NCBI GenBank assembly: GCA_041741375.1
Contig: JBGSKF010000020.1
Span: forward strand, 1 to 64,000
Origin: OFTM291 sp041741375
GTDB lineage: Bacteria > Gemmatimonadota > Gemmatimonadetes > Gemmatimonadales > GWC2-71-9
Length of the DNA stretch: 64,000 nucleotides
Direction: 5' to 3'
The position numbers were made by a program, and so were the translations under genes. The first letter of the stretch is position 1; every line of letters begins with the position of its first letter. Of this stretch, positions 24,080 through 32,790 are shown piece by piece. Below the pieces are notes generated by a model that saw only the letters and a program-made list of their open reading frames with translations, did not search any database and was not told the origin of the DNA.

Positions 24080-25317
24080 CGGTGCACACCCGCCGGTCGG
24101 AGTGCCGGATCTGCCAGCACACCCTGCCGGCTCCTTTCCTCTCCCTGGGACCCACTCCCCTGGCCAACAGCTTCCTCCGCCGTCTCGAGGAGGCCACCGG
24201 GGAGCGCTCGTTCCCCCTGGATGTCGCCTTGTGTGGCGAGTGTGGATTGGTTCAGCTTCTGGATGTCATTGATCCTGAGGTCCTTTTCCGGGACTATATC
24301 TACGTGTCTGGCACCTCCACGACGATGTCCGACCACCTCGAAGCCTACGCGCGGGATGTCACCTCGCGCCTCTCGCTCGGCCCGAACGACCTCGTGGTGG
24401 AAATCGCCAGCAACGATGGAACGCTGCTCCGGCATTTTCGCGAGGCCGGGATCCGGACCCTCGGCGTCGAGCCGGCCCGAAACATCGCGGCGATCGCCCG
24501 GGAACGCGGCATCGAGACGGTGGAGGAGTTCTTCGACTCCCGCGTGGGCGGCCATCTGCGGGACATCCACGGGCCCGCACGGGCGGTGCTCGCCAACAAC
24601 GTGCTGGCCCACGTGGACGATCCGCGCGACTTCCTGCGCGGTGCCGCCGACCTCCTGGCGCCCGATGGCATGGTGGTCATCGAAGTCCCCTCCCTGGCTG
24701 AACTCGTGGCCCGTCTCGAGTACGACACGATCTACCACGAGCATCTGTCCTACTTCTCGATCACCGCTCTCTGCCGTCTCTGCGATGCCGTCGGGCTGCG
24801 AGTGGTTCACGTGGAGCAGGTTCCGGTGCATGGGGGGAGTCTGCGGGTCTATGCCGCGCTCCCCCACGGGCACGACGCTCACGCCGTCGAGGTGTGCCGC
24901 CTTGCCGACGAGGAGGTGGCGGTCGGCCTGACGTCGGCAAACCGCTTCGCCGCTCTGGCGCGTGACGTGCAGGCCCACCGCGAGGCCCTGCGGACCCTCC
25001 TGCAGGACCTCGCATCCCAAGGGGCAACCCTGGCGGCCTACGGGGCACCGGCCAAGGGGAACACCCTGCTCAACTATTGCCACCTCGACTCCGAGTTGCT
25101 CCCCTTCACGGTGGATCGCTCTCCCCTCAAGGTGGGCACCTGGACGCCCGGGATGCACCTGCCGGTCCGCGCCGTGGAGGACCTCGATCTGGTGCAGCCG
25201 GAGTACATCCTGATTCTGGCCTGGAATGTCGCGGAGGAGATCATGGCCCAATTGCCGCAACACCGTCACCGGGGGGGGCGGTTCATTCTCCCGATCCCGC
25301 ATCCCCGGATCGTGTGA
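24076..25317 (+). CDS. Sugar C-methyltransferase (NovU/TylCIII type)
   Basis: The 413-residue SAM-dependent methyltransferase has the three-part build of nucleotide-sugar C-methyltransferases. The N-terminal zinc-binding part is CRICQHTLPAPFLSLGPTPLANSFL with CGECGLVQL. The middle SAM-binding domain has VVEIASNDGTLLRHF and GVEPARNIA. It continues with YDTIYHEHLSYFS and the C-terminal conserved YGAPAKGNTLLNYC. Characterised relatives add a methyl group to C3 of 4-keto-6-deoxy nucleotide sugars. The next two genes make CDP-4-keto-6-deoxyglucose, the natural type of substrate, so a CDP-linked branched 3-C-methyl sugar is inferred. Start by ATGA overlap. Confidence 0.88.
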   Translation: MTVHTRRSECRICQHTLPAPFLSLGPTPLANSFLRRLEEATGERSFPLDVALCGECGLVQLLDVIDPEVLFRDYIYVSGTSTTMSDHLEAYARDVTSRLSLGPNDLVVEIASNDGTLLRHFREAGIRTLGVEPARNIAAIARERGIETVEEFFDSRVGGHLRDIHGPARAVLANNVLAHVDDPRDFLRGAADLLAPDGMVVIEVPSLAELVARLEYDTIYHEHLSYFSITALCRLCDAVGLRVVHVEQVPVHGGSLRVYAALPHGHDAHAVEVCRLADEEVAVGLTSANRFAALARDVQAHREALRTLLQDLASQGATLAAYGAPAKGNTLLNYCHLDSELLPFTVDRSPLKVGTWTPGMHLPVRAVEDLDLVQPEYILILAWNVAEEIMAQLPQHRHRGGRFILPIPHPRIV

Positions 25318-25319
25318 CG

Positions 25320-26090
25320 ATGCGCGTCGTCATTCTGGCCGGCGGGAGGGGCACCCGTCTCGCGGAGGAGTCCACCACCAGACCGAAGCCGATGGTCGAG
25401 ATCGGGGGACGTCCCATTCTCTGGCACATTCTCCAGCTCTACGCGCGTCACGGTCATCGGGATTTCGTCGTGGCCTGCGGATATCGGGGAGAGGTGATCA
25501 AGGAGTACTTCCATGGCTACGCGATCCAGAACAGCGATTTCACCATCGACCTGGCGAGCGGGGCCACGGAGATCCTGTCCCGTCCCGCCGAGGGGTGGCG
25601 CGTCAGCGTGATCGACACCGGATTGGACACCATGACGGCGGGCCGCATTCGTCGCCTGCGGGCCCACCTTGGTGAGGAACCCTTCATGGTGACCTATGGG
25701 GACGGTCTGGGCAGCATCGACATCTCGGCGCTGCTGGCCTTTCACCGGGCGCAGGGGAGACTGGCCACCGTCACGGCGGTGCGCCCGCCCGCGCGCTTCG
25801 GCGATCTCCTCCTGTCGGGCGGCGCGGTGACGGCCTTCACCGAAAAGCCCCAGACCGGAGCCGGGTGGATCAATGGAGGTTTCTTCGTTTTCGAGCCGGG
25901 CGTTTTCGATTACCTGACCGGTGACGACGTGAGCCTGGAACGGGAGCCGCTGGAGCGGTTGGCAGCCGATGGTCAGTTGTCCGCCTTCGAGCATCACGGC
26001 TTCTGGCAGCCGATGGACACGCTGCGGGAGAAGCAGCTTCTGGAGCAGCTCTGGGCCTCGGGGCGAGCGCCCTGGATGGTGACACCATGA
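25320..26090 (+). CDS. rfbF: Glucose-1-phosphate cytidylyltransferase
   Basis: The 256-residue nucleotidyltransferase has the signature ILAGGRGTRLAEESTTRPKPMVEIGGRPILWHI and VACGYRGEVIKEYF, specific to RfbF-type enzymes, as are VIDTGLDTMTAGRI, VTYGDGLGSIDI and FWQPMDTLREKQLLEQLW. It forms CDP-glucose from CTP and glucose-1-phosphate, the first step to CDP-deoxy sugars. It starts 2 bp after the methyltransferase stop and is coupled to the dehydratase by ATGA. Length is normal. Confidence 0.95.
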   Translation: MRVVILAGGRGTRLAEESTTRPKPMVEIGGRPILWHILQLYARHGHRDFVVACGYRGEVIKEYFHGYAIQNSDFTIDLASGATEILSRPAEGWRVSVIDTGLDTMTAGRIRRLRAHLGEEPFMVTYGDGLGSIDISALLAFHRAQGRLATVTAVRPPARFGDLLLSGGAVTAFTEKPQTGAGWINGGFFVFEPGVFDYLTGDDVSLEREPLERLAADGQLSAFEHHGFWQPMDTLREKQLLEQLWASGRAPWMVTP

Positions 26091-27082
26091 GCAGCACGGG
26101 CTGGGATCACCGCCGGGTGTTCGTCACCGGCGCCACCGGCCTCCTCGGGAGTGCGATGACCGAGGAGCTGGTGCACCGCGGAGCCGAGGTGACCATTCTC
26201 CTCCGGGACTGGGTCCCGGCGAGTCGCCTGGTCCGCACCGGACTGCTGGAACGGGTTCAGGTGGTGCAGGGCACCCTGGAGGACGCCGATACCGTGCTCC
26301 GCGCCATCAATGAGTACGAGATCGACACCGTGTTCCACCTCGGGGCACAAACCATCGTGGGCACGGCCTCGCGGTCGGTCCTGTCCACGTTCGAGGCGAA
26401 CATCCGTGGCACCTGGAACGTGATGGAAGCGTGCCGGATCTGTCAACGCCGGGTGGAGCGGGTGCTCGTGGCCTCCAGCGACAAGGCCTATGGGTCGCAC
26501 GACCAGCTCCCCTACACGGAGGAGACTCCGCTGCAGGGCCGCTTCCCGTACGATGTTTCCAAGTCCTGCGCCGACCTCATCGCCCTGGCCTACTACCACA
26601 CCTGGGGGGTGCCGGTGGCGGTCACCCGCTGCGGCAACCTCTACGGCCCGGGAGATCTCAACTACAACCGGCTGATCCCGGGCACGATCCGATCAGTGCT
26701 GCGCGGGGAGGCCCCCGTGATCCGGAGTGACGGGACCTTCATTCGCGACTACTTCTCCGTGCGGGACGCGGTCACAGCCTATCTGGCTCTGGCCGACCGC
26801 ATCCCCGGGGAGGGATTCACGGGGGAGGCCTTCAATTTCGGCAACGAGACACCGGTGTCGGTCGTCGAGGTGGTGGAGCGGATCCTGCGGCTCCTCGGAC
26901 GGGAGGACCTGCACCCGGTGATCCTCAACAAAGCCACGCACGAGATACCCCGGCAGTTTCTCGACTGCACCAAGGCTCGAACACGCTTGGGATGGCGGCC
27001 CGATCATGACCTGGATACCGGCCTGCGGCACGCCATCGAGTGGTACAGAGATGCGTGGCCCGATCCCCCGCGCGGGCCATGA
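26087..27082 (+). CDS. rfbG: CDP-glucose 4,6-dehydratase-like SDR
   Basis: The 331-residue SDR enzyme has VFVTGATGLLGSAMTEEL, FHLGAQTIVGTASRS, the active-site region ASSDKAYGSHDQLPYTEE with FPYDVSKSCADL (Tyr-x3-Lys as YDVSK), CGNLYGPGDLNYNRLIPGTI and IRDYFSVRDAVTAYL. These are RfbG-like. It would turn CDP-glucose into CDP-4-keto-6-deoxyglucose. RfbF lies directly upstream, which supports the call. No RfbH-type 3-dehydrase is in the window, so the pathway probably goes to a 6-deoxy or C-methylated sugar rather than a 3,6-dideoxyhexose. Confidence 0.87.
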   Translation: MSSTGWDHRRVFVTGATGLLGSAMTEELVHRGAEVTILLRDWVPASRLVRTGLLERVQVVQGTLEDADTVLRAINEYEIDTVFHLGAQTIVGTASRSVLSTFEANIRGTWNVMEACRICQRRVERVLVASSDKAYGSHDQLPYTEETPLQGRFPYDVSKSCADLIALAYYHTWGVPVAVTRCGNLYGPGDLNYNRLIPGTIRSVLRGEAPVIRSDGTFIRDYFSVRDAVTAYLALADRIPGEGFTGEAFNFGNETPVSVVEVVERILRLLGREDLHPVILNKATHEIPRQFLDCTKARTRLGWRPDHDLDTGLRHAIEWYRDAWPDPPRGP

Positions 27083-27675
27083 GCCATGAATCATCCGCGA
27101 GTGCCGCGCCGGGTCCCTTGTGCGTCGATCTCGATGGAACGCTGGTGGCCGGAGACCTGCTTGTCGAGTCCCTGCGGATGGTGGCGCGTTCCCCGCGGTT
27201 CCTCCTTGGGTGTCCCCTCCACCTGGCGCGGGGACGAGCCCCGTTCAAAGCCTGGGTGGCGCGCCAGGCCCTGCCCGATCTGGAACTCCTGCCGTGGCAC
27301 CAACCATTTCTCGCGTGGCTTCGAAGCGCCCGGCAGACGGGCCGTCCCCTCCTCCTGGCCACCGCAGCCGATTCCCGGGTGGCCCACGCCGTGGCCGAGT
27401 TTCTCGGCCTCTTCGATGCCGTCCTGGCCTCGGATGGGGTCACCAATCTCAAGGGCCCCCGCAAGGCGGCTGCCTTGGAGGCCCGCTATGGCAGCGGTCG
27501 GTACGTGTATGCGGGCAACAGTCGAGCCGACCTGCCGGTGTGGCGCTCTGCCGGGCATGCCGTGGTGGTCAACGCGTCCCCCCGGCTCCTCGCCCGGGTT
27601 CGGACCCTGGCCACGGTCGAGGCGGTGTTCCCACCCCCACCCCCGTCCCCCGGCCCTGATCCCATGAGGTCATGA
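27079..27675 (+). CDS. HAD-family hydrolase (UbiA-associated type)
   Basis: The 198-residue phosphatase has motif I LCVDLDGTLVAGDLLVESL, motif II LLATAADS and motif III/IV KAAAL...YAGNSRADLPVWRSAGHAVVVN. This arrangement matches the HAD domain that is often fused to the N-terminus of UbiA prenyltransferases of the decaprenyl-phosphate phosphoribosyltransferase type. A stand-alone UbiA of that type lies at 59274 in this window. Those enzymes make phosphoribosyl carriers from which the HAD partner removes the 5-phosphate, a plausible role here. It ends in a Pro-rich tail. Start by ATGA overlap. Confidence 0.82.
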   Translation: MSHESSASAAPGPLCVDLDGTLVAGDLLVESLRMVARSPRFLLGCPLHLARGRAPFKAWVARQALPDLELLPWHQPFLAWLRSARQTGRPLLLATAADSRVAHAVAEFLGLFDAVLASDGVTNLKGPRKAAALEARYGSGRYVYAGNSRADLPVWRSAGHAVVVNASPRLLARVRTLATVEAVFPPPPPSPGPDPMRS

Positions 27676-27678
27676 TCC

Positions 27679-28386
27679 ATGAGCCGGCGAGTCCGATACT
27701 CTCTTTGGATCACGGTCCACAAGTGGACGGGAATCGGCATCGGGGCGGTGGTGATTGTCTGGGTCATCAGCACGTTCGCGCTGCTCCTCGATTCCAAATC
27801 GTCCGCACCACCTCCCGCTGCCGAGCGGTTGTCCACCCTGGTGATCTCGCCGGCGGAGGCCATTCGGCGCTCGGCGCCCCCCGAGGATACCTCTGAGGTC
27901 ACCAGCCTCTCCCTCCAGTCACTCGGTGACCGGAGCGTCTGGCGGGTGCAACGCCGGGGGCGGCCCGCGGTCCTGGTGGACGGGGCGACAGGCGATCCCG
28001 TCACCATCACGTCCGATCTGGCCGCAGTCGTCGCTCGCCACATGACATCTGAGGACGTCACCTCGGTGACATTCCAGGAGACGCATTCGGCCGACTATCC
28101 GGCGGGACGGATCCCCGTCTACCGCGTGGATCTGGCGGACGGCCGGTCCGCCTTCGTTGCCGCCGGTGACGGATCCGTGGTTGTTCGGCGCCGAGGATTC
28201 TGGTCCCGCACCCGGCTCGGCGACCTGCACACGTTCGACCCCATGCGCCTCCTGCCGCGGGGCAACGAGATCCGGGTGGGGTCGCTGCTCCTGACCGGAG
28301 CGATCTCCCTCCTGCTGTCGGTAACCGGATTTGTCCTCTGGTATCTGCGGCTCCGTCCGTTCCGACGCCGGAGGTCCATCCCATGA
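27679..28386 (+). CDS. PepSY-type membrane protein
   Basis: The 235-residue protein has an N-terminal TM (LWITVHKWTGIGIGAVVIVWVISTFALLL), a periplasmic domain of about 160 residues with PepSY-like repeats (ISPAEAIRR; VWRVQRRGRPAVLVDGATGDPVTI; VYRVDLADGRSAFVAAGDGSVVVRRR) and a C-terminal TM (LLLTGAISLLLSVTGFVLWYL). The flanking His/Trp motif (VHKWTGI) is like PepSY-TM proteins of metal-reductase systems. It is paired with a second copy downstream with ATGA overlap. Its role in a glycan operon is not clear. Confidence 0.78.
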   Translation: MSRRVRYSLWITVHKWTGIGIGAVVIVWVISTFALLLDSKSSAPPPAAERLSTLVISPAEAIRRSAPPEDTSEVTSLSLQSLGDRSVWRVQRRGRPAVLVDGATGDPVTITSDLAAVVARHMTSEDVTSVTFQETHSADYPAGRIPVYRVDLADGRSAFVAAGDGSVVVRRRGFWSRTRLGDLHTFDPMRLLPRGNEIRVGSLLLTGAISLLLSVTGFVLWYLRLRPFRRRRSIP

Positions 28387-29102
28387 CTTACCGGGCCTGG
28401 TTTCAGGTGCACCGCTGGATCAGCGTGGGTCTCGGTCTGCTACTCGTGTTCTGGCTGGCCAGCGGCCTGGTCATGGTCCTGCCGATGCCCGGCCTCTTCT
28501 ACCGTGGGCCAGGAACCTCGGGTGTGACTCCGCCCTTCCACGACTATGCGATGGCCCCGGCGACCGCGGCCAATCGCGCCGGACACATCGCCGGCGAGCC
28601 CCCGGTGGGGATCGCCTGGGAGCGTGTGCGGGATGAAATGGTGTACGTGGTGCGCTTCGCGGGGCATCCTCCGGTGGTCCTGGACGCGGCCACCGGAGCA
28701 CGGGTGCGGCTGACACCGGAGCTCGCCGAGGCCATCGCCCGTGATGTGCTGGGCCCGGAGGTACCGCTCCGACGGATCGACACCGTGACTCGCGAGCACA
28801 CGGCCTACGCCTACGGCGAGCGGCCGGCCTGGCGGCTCCGGTTCCGCGATCGGAATGGTACAGTGGCCTATGTGAGTCAAGCCACGGGGGCGGTGCATTT
28901 CACCACCCGGGACAGCCGCTTCAAGACCTGGGCAGCCGAGTGGCATCTGGGTCGTCCCCTCGCCTATGATGGCGCGCCGGAGTTCTGGCGTCACTTTGCG
29001 GTCTGGAGCACCGGGCTCATCACCCTGGTGGGCCTCGTGGCGGGAGTCGTTCTGGTGCTCCCCCGACGCTGGTTGCGTGAGCGTGCTCGGACCTCGGACT
29101 GA
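28383..29102 (+). CDS. PepSY-type membrane protein (second copy)
   Basis: The 239-residue protein has the same plan as its upstream neighbour: TM (VHRWISVGLGLLLVFWLASGLVMVL), a periplasmic domain with VVRFAGHPPVVLDAATGARVRLT and WRLRFRDRNGTVAYVSQATGAVHF, and a C-terminal TM (STGLITLVGLVAGVVLVL). The shared VH-WIS/WTG start and PepSY-like units show a tandem pair. They may form a heterodimer sensing or carrying a periplasmic ligand, which is inference. Confidence 0.78.
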   Translation: MTYRAWFQVHRWISVGLGLLLVFWLASGLVMVLPMPGLFYRGPGTSGVTPPFHDYAMAPATAANRAGHIAGEPPVGIAWERVRDEMVYVVRFAGHPPVVLDAATGARVRLTPELAEAIARDVLGPEVPLRRIDTVTREHTAYAYGERPAWRLRFRDRNGTVAYVSQATGAVHFTTRDSRFKTWAAEWHLGRPLAYDGAPEFWRHFAVWSTGLITLVGLVAGVVLVLPRRWLRERARTSD

Positions 29103-29190
29103 CCAGGGACCGATCATCTCTGCTCAATGTCCGCTCACGGAGGAGCAATCAACCACGCTCTCGGATCCTGCCCGTATGGAGACGCAGGGC

Positions 29191-30243
29191 ATGGAACTTG
29201 CCCCTCGACACCATTTCACTCACCGACGAATCGCCATGGTTCCCCCGCTCGCCCAGCCGCATGTGTGCGTGGTCTGTCACGGACCACTCAACCCCCTCCG
29301 CCGGTATCGTTGCGACGGTGGACGGGGACGTACCCTGTTCGGTGGAGCCCATGTGAGCCGGTGTGCGGAATGTCTGCTGGTCCAGGTCACGACGCTGCCG
29401 AGTGCCGATCAACTCGAGGCCTATTACGCGCAGGCCTCTCGCTCGGGCGATCGTCATGGGGCCGAGGAGGCGAATCTTTCGACCTTTCCCCGCGACAACC
29501 TCTTCTTCCATCATCGCGGTCACGCGGTGGTGGACCTGGTGTCCTCCCACCTGCCGGTCCCCCTGGACCGCCCGCTCCGGGTGCTCGATGCGGGGGCCGG
29601 CTTCGGGCACACGCTGGCAGCCGTAGCCGAACGATACCCCACTGCCACGCGGGAGGCCCTGGAGATTTCCGGGGTCTGCATCGATCATCTGCGCGCCCAC
29701 GGCGTGGAGGTGCATGCCCGGACCATCGAGGCGTGGGCCGACGACCGCACGACCGAGGGCGAGGAGGCCGGGTACGACCTCATCATCCTGTCGCACGTGC
29801 TGGAACATGTCCGTGACCCTCGCCGGGCCTTGACGCTCCTTGGATCCCGGCTCCGGGCCGGCGGGCTTCTCTTTGTCGAGGTTCCCCACATCCCCCTGGA
29901 GACCCTGGAGAAGTACCCCGACCATCCTTGGGCCCCGCGCTGGGACGAACCTCACCTCACGTTCTTTTCTCGCCCCGCCCTGACCTACCTCGTCCGCGTG
30001 ACCGGATTCGACCCCGTGCACCTCGGAGCAGCAGGACCAGCCTATCGCCCCATTTCTGCGCTCCGGTACCGCACACCTCCCTTGCGCACCATCGCCCTGC
30101 GCGCCCTGCCGGCGCCCCTGGTTCGGTTTCTTCGGCGTCGGACGGTGATCCGCCCCCTCCAGACCTTCGCCGCGCGAGAGCCCTTCTCCCGCCAGGCCCC
30201 CGACGGCATCTGGTTGCGGGCCCTGCTGCGGCGCCCCTCGTGA
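29191..30243 (+). CDS. SAM-dependent methyltransferase with N-terminal zinc motif
   Basis: The 350-residue protein begins with a treble-clef-like region (CVVCHGPLNPLRRY... RCAECLLVQV). The class I methyltransferase domain follows with motif I VLDAGAGFGHTLAAVAERY, post-I acidic residues in ALEISGVCIDHLRAHGVEV, IILSHVLEHVRDPRRAL and LFVEVPHIPLE. The build resembles methyltransferases of glycan clusters acting on sugars or lipid-linked glycans. The start is uncertain: ATGs at 29176, 29191 and 29236 are possible. 29191 has GGAG at 9 nt. The gap to the PepSY gene is about 90 bp, and the next gene overlaps by GTGA. Confidence 0.83.
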   Translation: MELAPRHHFTHRRIAMVPPLAQPHVCVVCHGPLNPLRRYRCDGGRGRTLFGGAHVSRCAECLLVQVTTLPSADQLEAYYAQASRSGDRHGAEEANLSTFPRDNLFFHHRGHAVVDLVSSHLPVPLDRPLRVLDAGAGFGHTLAAVAERYPTATREALEISGVCIDHLRAHGVEVHARTIEAWADDRTTEGEEAGYDLIILSHVLEHVRDPRRALTLLGSRLRAGGLLFVEVPHIPLETLEKYPDHPWAPRWDEPHLTFFSRPALTYLVRVTGFDPVHLGAAGPAYRPISALRYRTPPLRTIALRALPAPLVRFLRRRTVIRPLQTFAAREPFSRQAPDGIWLRALLRRPS

Positions 30244-31901
30244 CCCGTCTCCCGGCGTCCCGAGGGTACACCCTCCCGATCGTGCTGGCGGGCGCCGGAG
30301 CTCTTCTTCCGCCCACGGCACTGGCCTCCTGGCTCCGCGGCGGCGAATCGCTCCCGTCAGCCACCGTGGTCCTGGGCCTGTGGCTCTTCAAGGGACTCCT
30401 GATTCTGCACGGGGTGGCGGCGCTCGTCCTTCCCCGCCTGCTGCCTCACCCGTCGGCTCGGGAAGAGGCCGAGGGGACCGTGCCATGGCGCTGGCTGCTT
30501 GCCCTGGTTCTCGGGGGTGTCGCGCTGCGCCTTCCGGGGCTCGGAGCCGGCCTCTGGTATGACGAGATCCAGACCCTGGTGCAATATGTCCGCCAGCCGA
30601 TGGGAATGCTGGTCACCACGTTCGACAGCACCAACCAGCACCTCCTCTATTCGGTTCTGGCCCGGGTCTTTGTCCTGGTCGGGGGAGAATCCGCGACCAC
30701 CCTCCGGCTGCCGGCCGTGCTCCTCGGTGCGGCGAGCCTGGCGGCCCTCGTGGTATGGGGCCGGCGATGGCTCCCCCCGCGCGAGGGGTGGCTCGCGGCG
30801 ATTCTCCTTCTCGTGTCCTACCACCACATCTGGTTTTCCCAGAATGCCCGTGGCTATACCGGGCTGCTGCTCGGCACACTCGCCGGGACGAGCGTGTTTC
30901 TCGACCTCCTGCGCCGGCCGGGGACCCACCGACAGGTGTGGACCTACGCCGTCATCATGGCCCTGACTGTCCTGACCCATGTCACGGCCCTGGTTGTGGT
31001 GGCCGGACATGCCGCCGTGTGGCTCTGGCAGATCCGGGCACTCGAGCGAGGGCCTCACCGGTGGGGCCCCCTCGCGGCCTTGGCGCTCTCCGGAAGCCTG
31101 GCCCTGCTCTTCTACGGCCCGGTGCTTCCGCAGTTTGTCGCGACGCTCACCACGCCGAATCCCGATCCGGTCGCGCCGCAGTGGAAAGAGGCCGGCTGGT
31201 TCGTGCGTGAGGCGATCGGGACACTGGTGCGGGGCGTTCCGGCGGGAGCCCTGGTGGTGCCGGTCGGACTGGGCATCGGCGTCGCCGGCGTGGTGAGTTC
31301 CTGGCGACACGACCGGGTGGCCACCGCTCTCATGCTCCTGCCGATGATGGGAATGGCGGCCCTCCTCACCGTGGCGGGGCACAACCTCTGGCCTCGATTC
31401 TTTTTCTTCGGGGCGGGGTTCGCCGTGCTCCTGGGGGTCCGAGGAACCTTCGCAACCCTCGCAGCGCTTCTTCCCGGGGCGGGCCCCCGGCTGGGTCAGA
31501 CCCTCCTGGTCGGAGCGGCCCTGGCGAGCACGACCCTGCTGCCCCGGGCCTGGGCTCCGAAACAGGATTATGTCAGGGCCGCCGCCTGGATCGCCGAGAA
31601 TCGCGCGGCGGGCGACGTCGTGGCCGTGACCGACATGACCTGGCTTCCCCTGACCCAATGGCTCGGTCGCGAATGGCCCCGCGTGGACGAGGCCAACGCC
31701 CTCCGGATCCTGGAGCCCGATTCGGCCGCCACCTGGGTGCTCACCGCCTTCCCGATCCGGCTCGCCGCAGTGGCCCCCTCTCTGGAGGCCTATCTTGCAG
31801 AGCGCTATACCGCCGCGACGGTGATTCCCGGAACGGTCGGGGGTGGTGCGATCACCATTCATGTCCTTCGTCCTCCCGCTCGTGAGCCAGCCCATGATTG
31901 A
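30240..31901 (+). CDS. GT39-like membrane glycosyltransferase
   Basis: The 553-residue polytopic protein has about 12 hydrophobic segments. The first extracytoplasmic loop carries GLGAGLWYDEIQTLVQYV, where the DE pair is the GT-C catalytic motif. WFSQNARGYTGLLLG and a mid-protein LTHVTALVVVAGHAAVWLW are also typical of PMT-like family members. A soluble segment of about 90 residues ends the protein. It should use polyprenyl-phosphate sugars made by the GT2 next to it (31894). The GTG at 30240 overlaps the upstream stop. Confidence 0.82.
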   Translation: MTRLPASRGYTLPIVLAGAGALLPPTALASWLRGGESLPSATVVLGLWLFKGLLILHGVAALVLPRLLPHPSAREEAEGTVPWRWLLALVLGGVALRLPGLGAGLWYDEIQTLVQYVRQPMGMLVTTFDSTNQHLLYSVLARVFVLVGGESATTLRLPAVLLGAASLAALVVWGRRWLPPREGWLAAILLLVSYHHIWFSQNARGYTGLLLGTLAGTSVFLDLLRRPGTHRQVWTYAVIMALTVLTHVTALVVVAGHAAVWLWQIRALERGPHRWGPLAALALSGSLALLFYGPVLPQFVATLTTPNPDPVAPQWKEAGWFVREAIGTLVRGVPAGALVVPVGLGIGVAGVVSSWRHDRVATALMLLPMMGMAALLTVAGHNLWPRFFFFGAGFAVLLGVRGTFATLAALLPGAGPRLGQTLLVGAALASTTLLPRAWAPKQDYVRAAAWIAENRAAGDVVAVTDMTWLPLTQWLGREWPRVDEANALRILEPDSAATWVLTAFPIRLAAVAPSLEAYLAERYTAATVIPGTVGGGAITIHVLRPPAREPAHD

Positions 31902-32790
31902 AGCCCTGGTGGAAACCCTCGCGCCGCGGCCCGCACCCACGGCGGTGTCGGTCGTGGTCCCCGCCTACAACGAGGCGGCTCACATCGCCGCGGAGATGCG
32001 GACGCTGGCCACAGCGATGGAGAAGACGGGGTGGGAATGGGAGATCCTCGTCGTCGATGACGGATCCACCGATGGGACCGCCCAGGCGGCGGCGGCGGCT
32101 GGAGTACGGGTCCTGCGGAGAGAACAGAACCGGGGGTACGGCGCCGCCCTCAAGGCCGGAGTGCGCGCGGCGGCGCATCCCTGGATCCTCATCACCGACG
32201 CGGATGGGACCTATCCGGTCGAGGCGATTCCGGCGCTCCTCGCCGCGGCGGACACGAGCGACATGGTGGTGGGCGCCCGGACCGGAACCACGGTCCGGAT
32301 CCCTCTGGTTCGGCGACCGGCCAAGGCCTTTCTCCGGTGGCTCGCGAGTTATCTCGCCGGACGCCCCCTCCCCGACATCAATTCGGGGATGCGGCTGATG
32401 CACCGCGCACTCATCGAGCGCTATGTCCACCTCCTTCCGGACGGCTTCTCGTTCACGACGACCATCACCCTGTCGGCGGCCTGCAACCACCATCCGGTCA
32501 CCTGGCACCCGATCGATTACCGGGCCCGGCTCGGCTCGAGCAAGATCCGGCCCCGCCATGCCTTCGACTTCACCCTGCTGATTCTCCGGGTCATCGTCGT
32601 GTTCAATCCGCTCCGGGTTTTTCTGCCCCTCGGGGCGCTCCTGGCGGTGGGAGGCGTGGCGAAGTTCGCCTACGACATCACGCGGGGCAATCTCTCCGAA
32701 AGCGCGGTTCTGGGAATCCTCGGGGCCCTGATCGTCTGGGCCATCGGGCTGCTGGCCGATCAGAGCGCGCGGGCGATGATGCGTCCATGA
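31894..32790 (+). CDS. Polyprenyl-phosphate sugar synthase-type GT2 (DPM1-like)
   Basis: The 298-residue enzyme has a GT-A domain with VSVVVPAYNEAAHIAAEM, ILVVDDGSTDGTAQAA, NRGYGAALKAGVRAA, the metal motif ITDADGTYPVEAI and DINSGMRLMHRA. Two C-terminal TM segments (LLILRVIVVFNPLRVFLPLGALLAVGG; AVLGILGALIVWAIGLLADQ) follow. This is the membrane-anchored dolichol-phosphate-mannose-synthase plan, which loads a sugar on a polyprenyl phosphate. Flanked by a GT39 enzyme and a flippase-like protein, it completes a make-flip-transfer trio. Overlap with the upstream gene is 8 bp. Confidence 0.9.
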   Translation: MIEALVETLAPRPAPTAVSVVVPAYNEAAHIAAEMRTLATAMEKTGWEWEILVVDDGSTDGTAQAAAAAGVRVLRREQNRGYGAALKAGVRAAAHPWILITDADGTYPVEAIPALLAAADTSDMVVGARTGTTVRIPLVRRPAKAFLRWLASYLAGRPLPDINSGMRLMHRALIERYVHLLPDGFSFTTTITLSAACNHHPVTWHPIDYRARLGSSKIRPRHAFDFTLLILRVIVVFNPLRVFLPLGALLAVGGVAKFAYDITRGNLSESAVLGILGALIVWAIGLLADQSARAMMRP

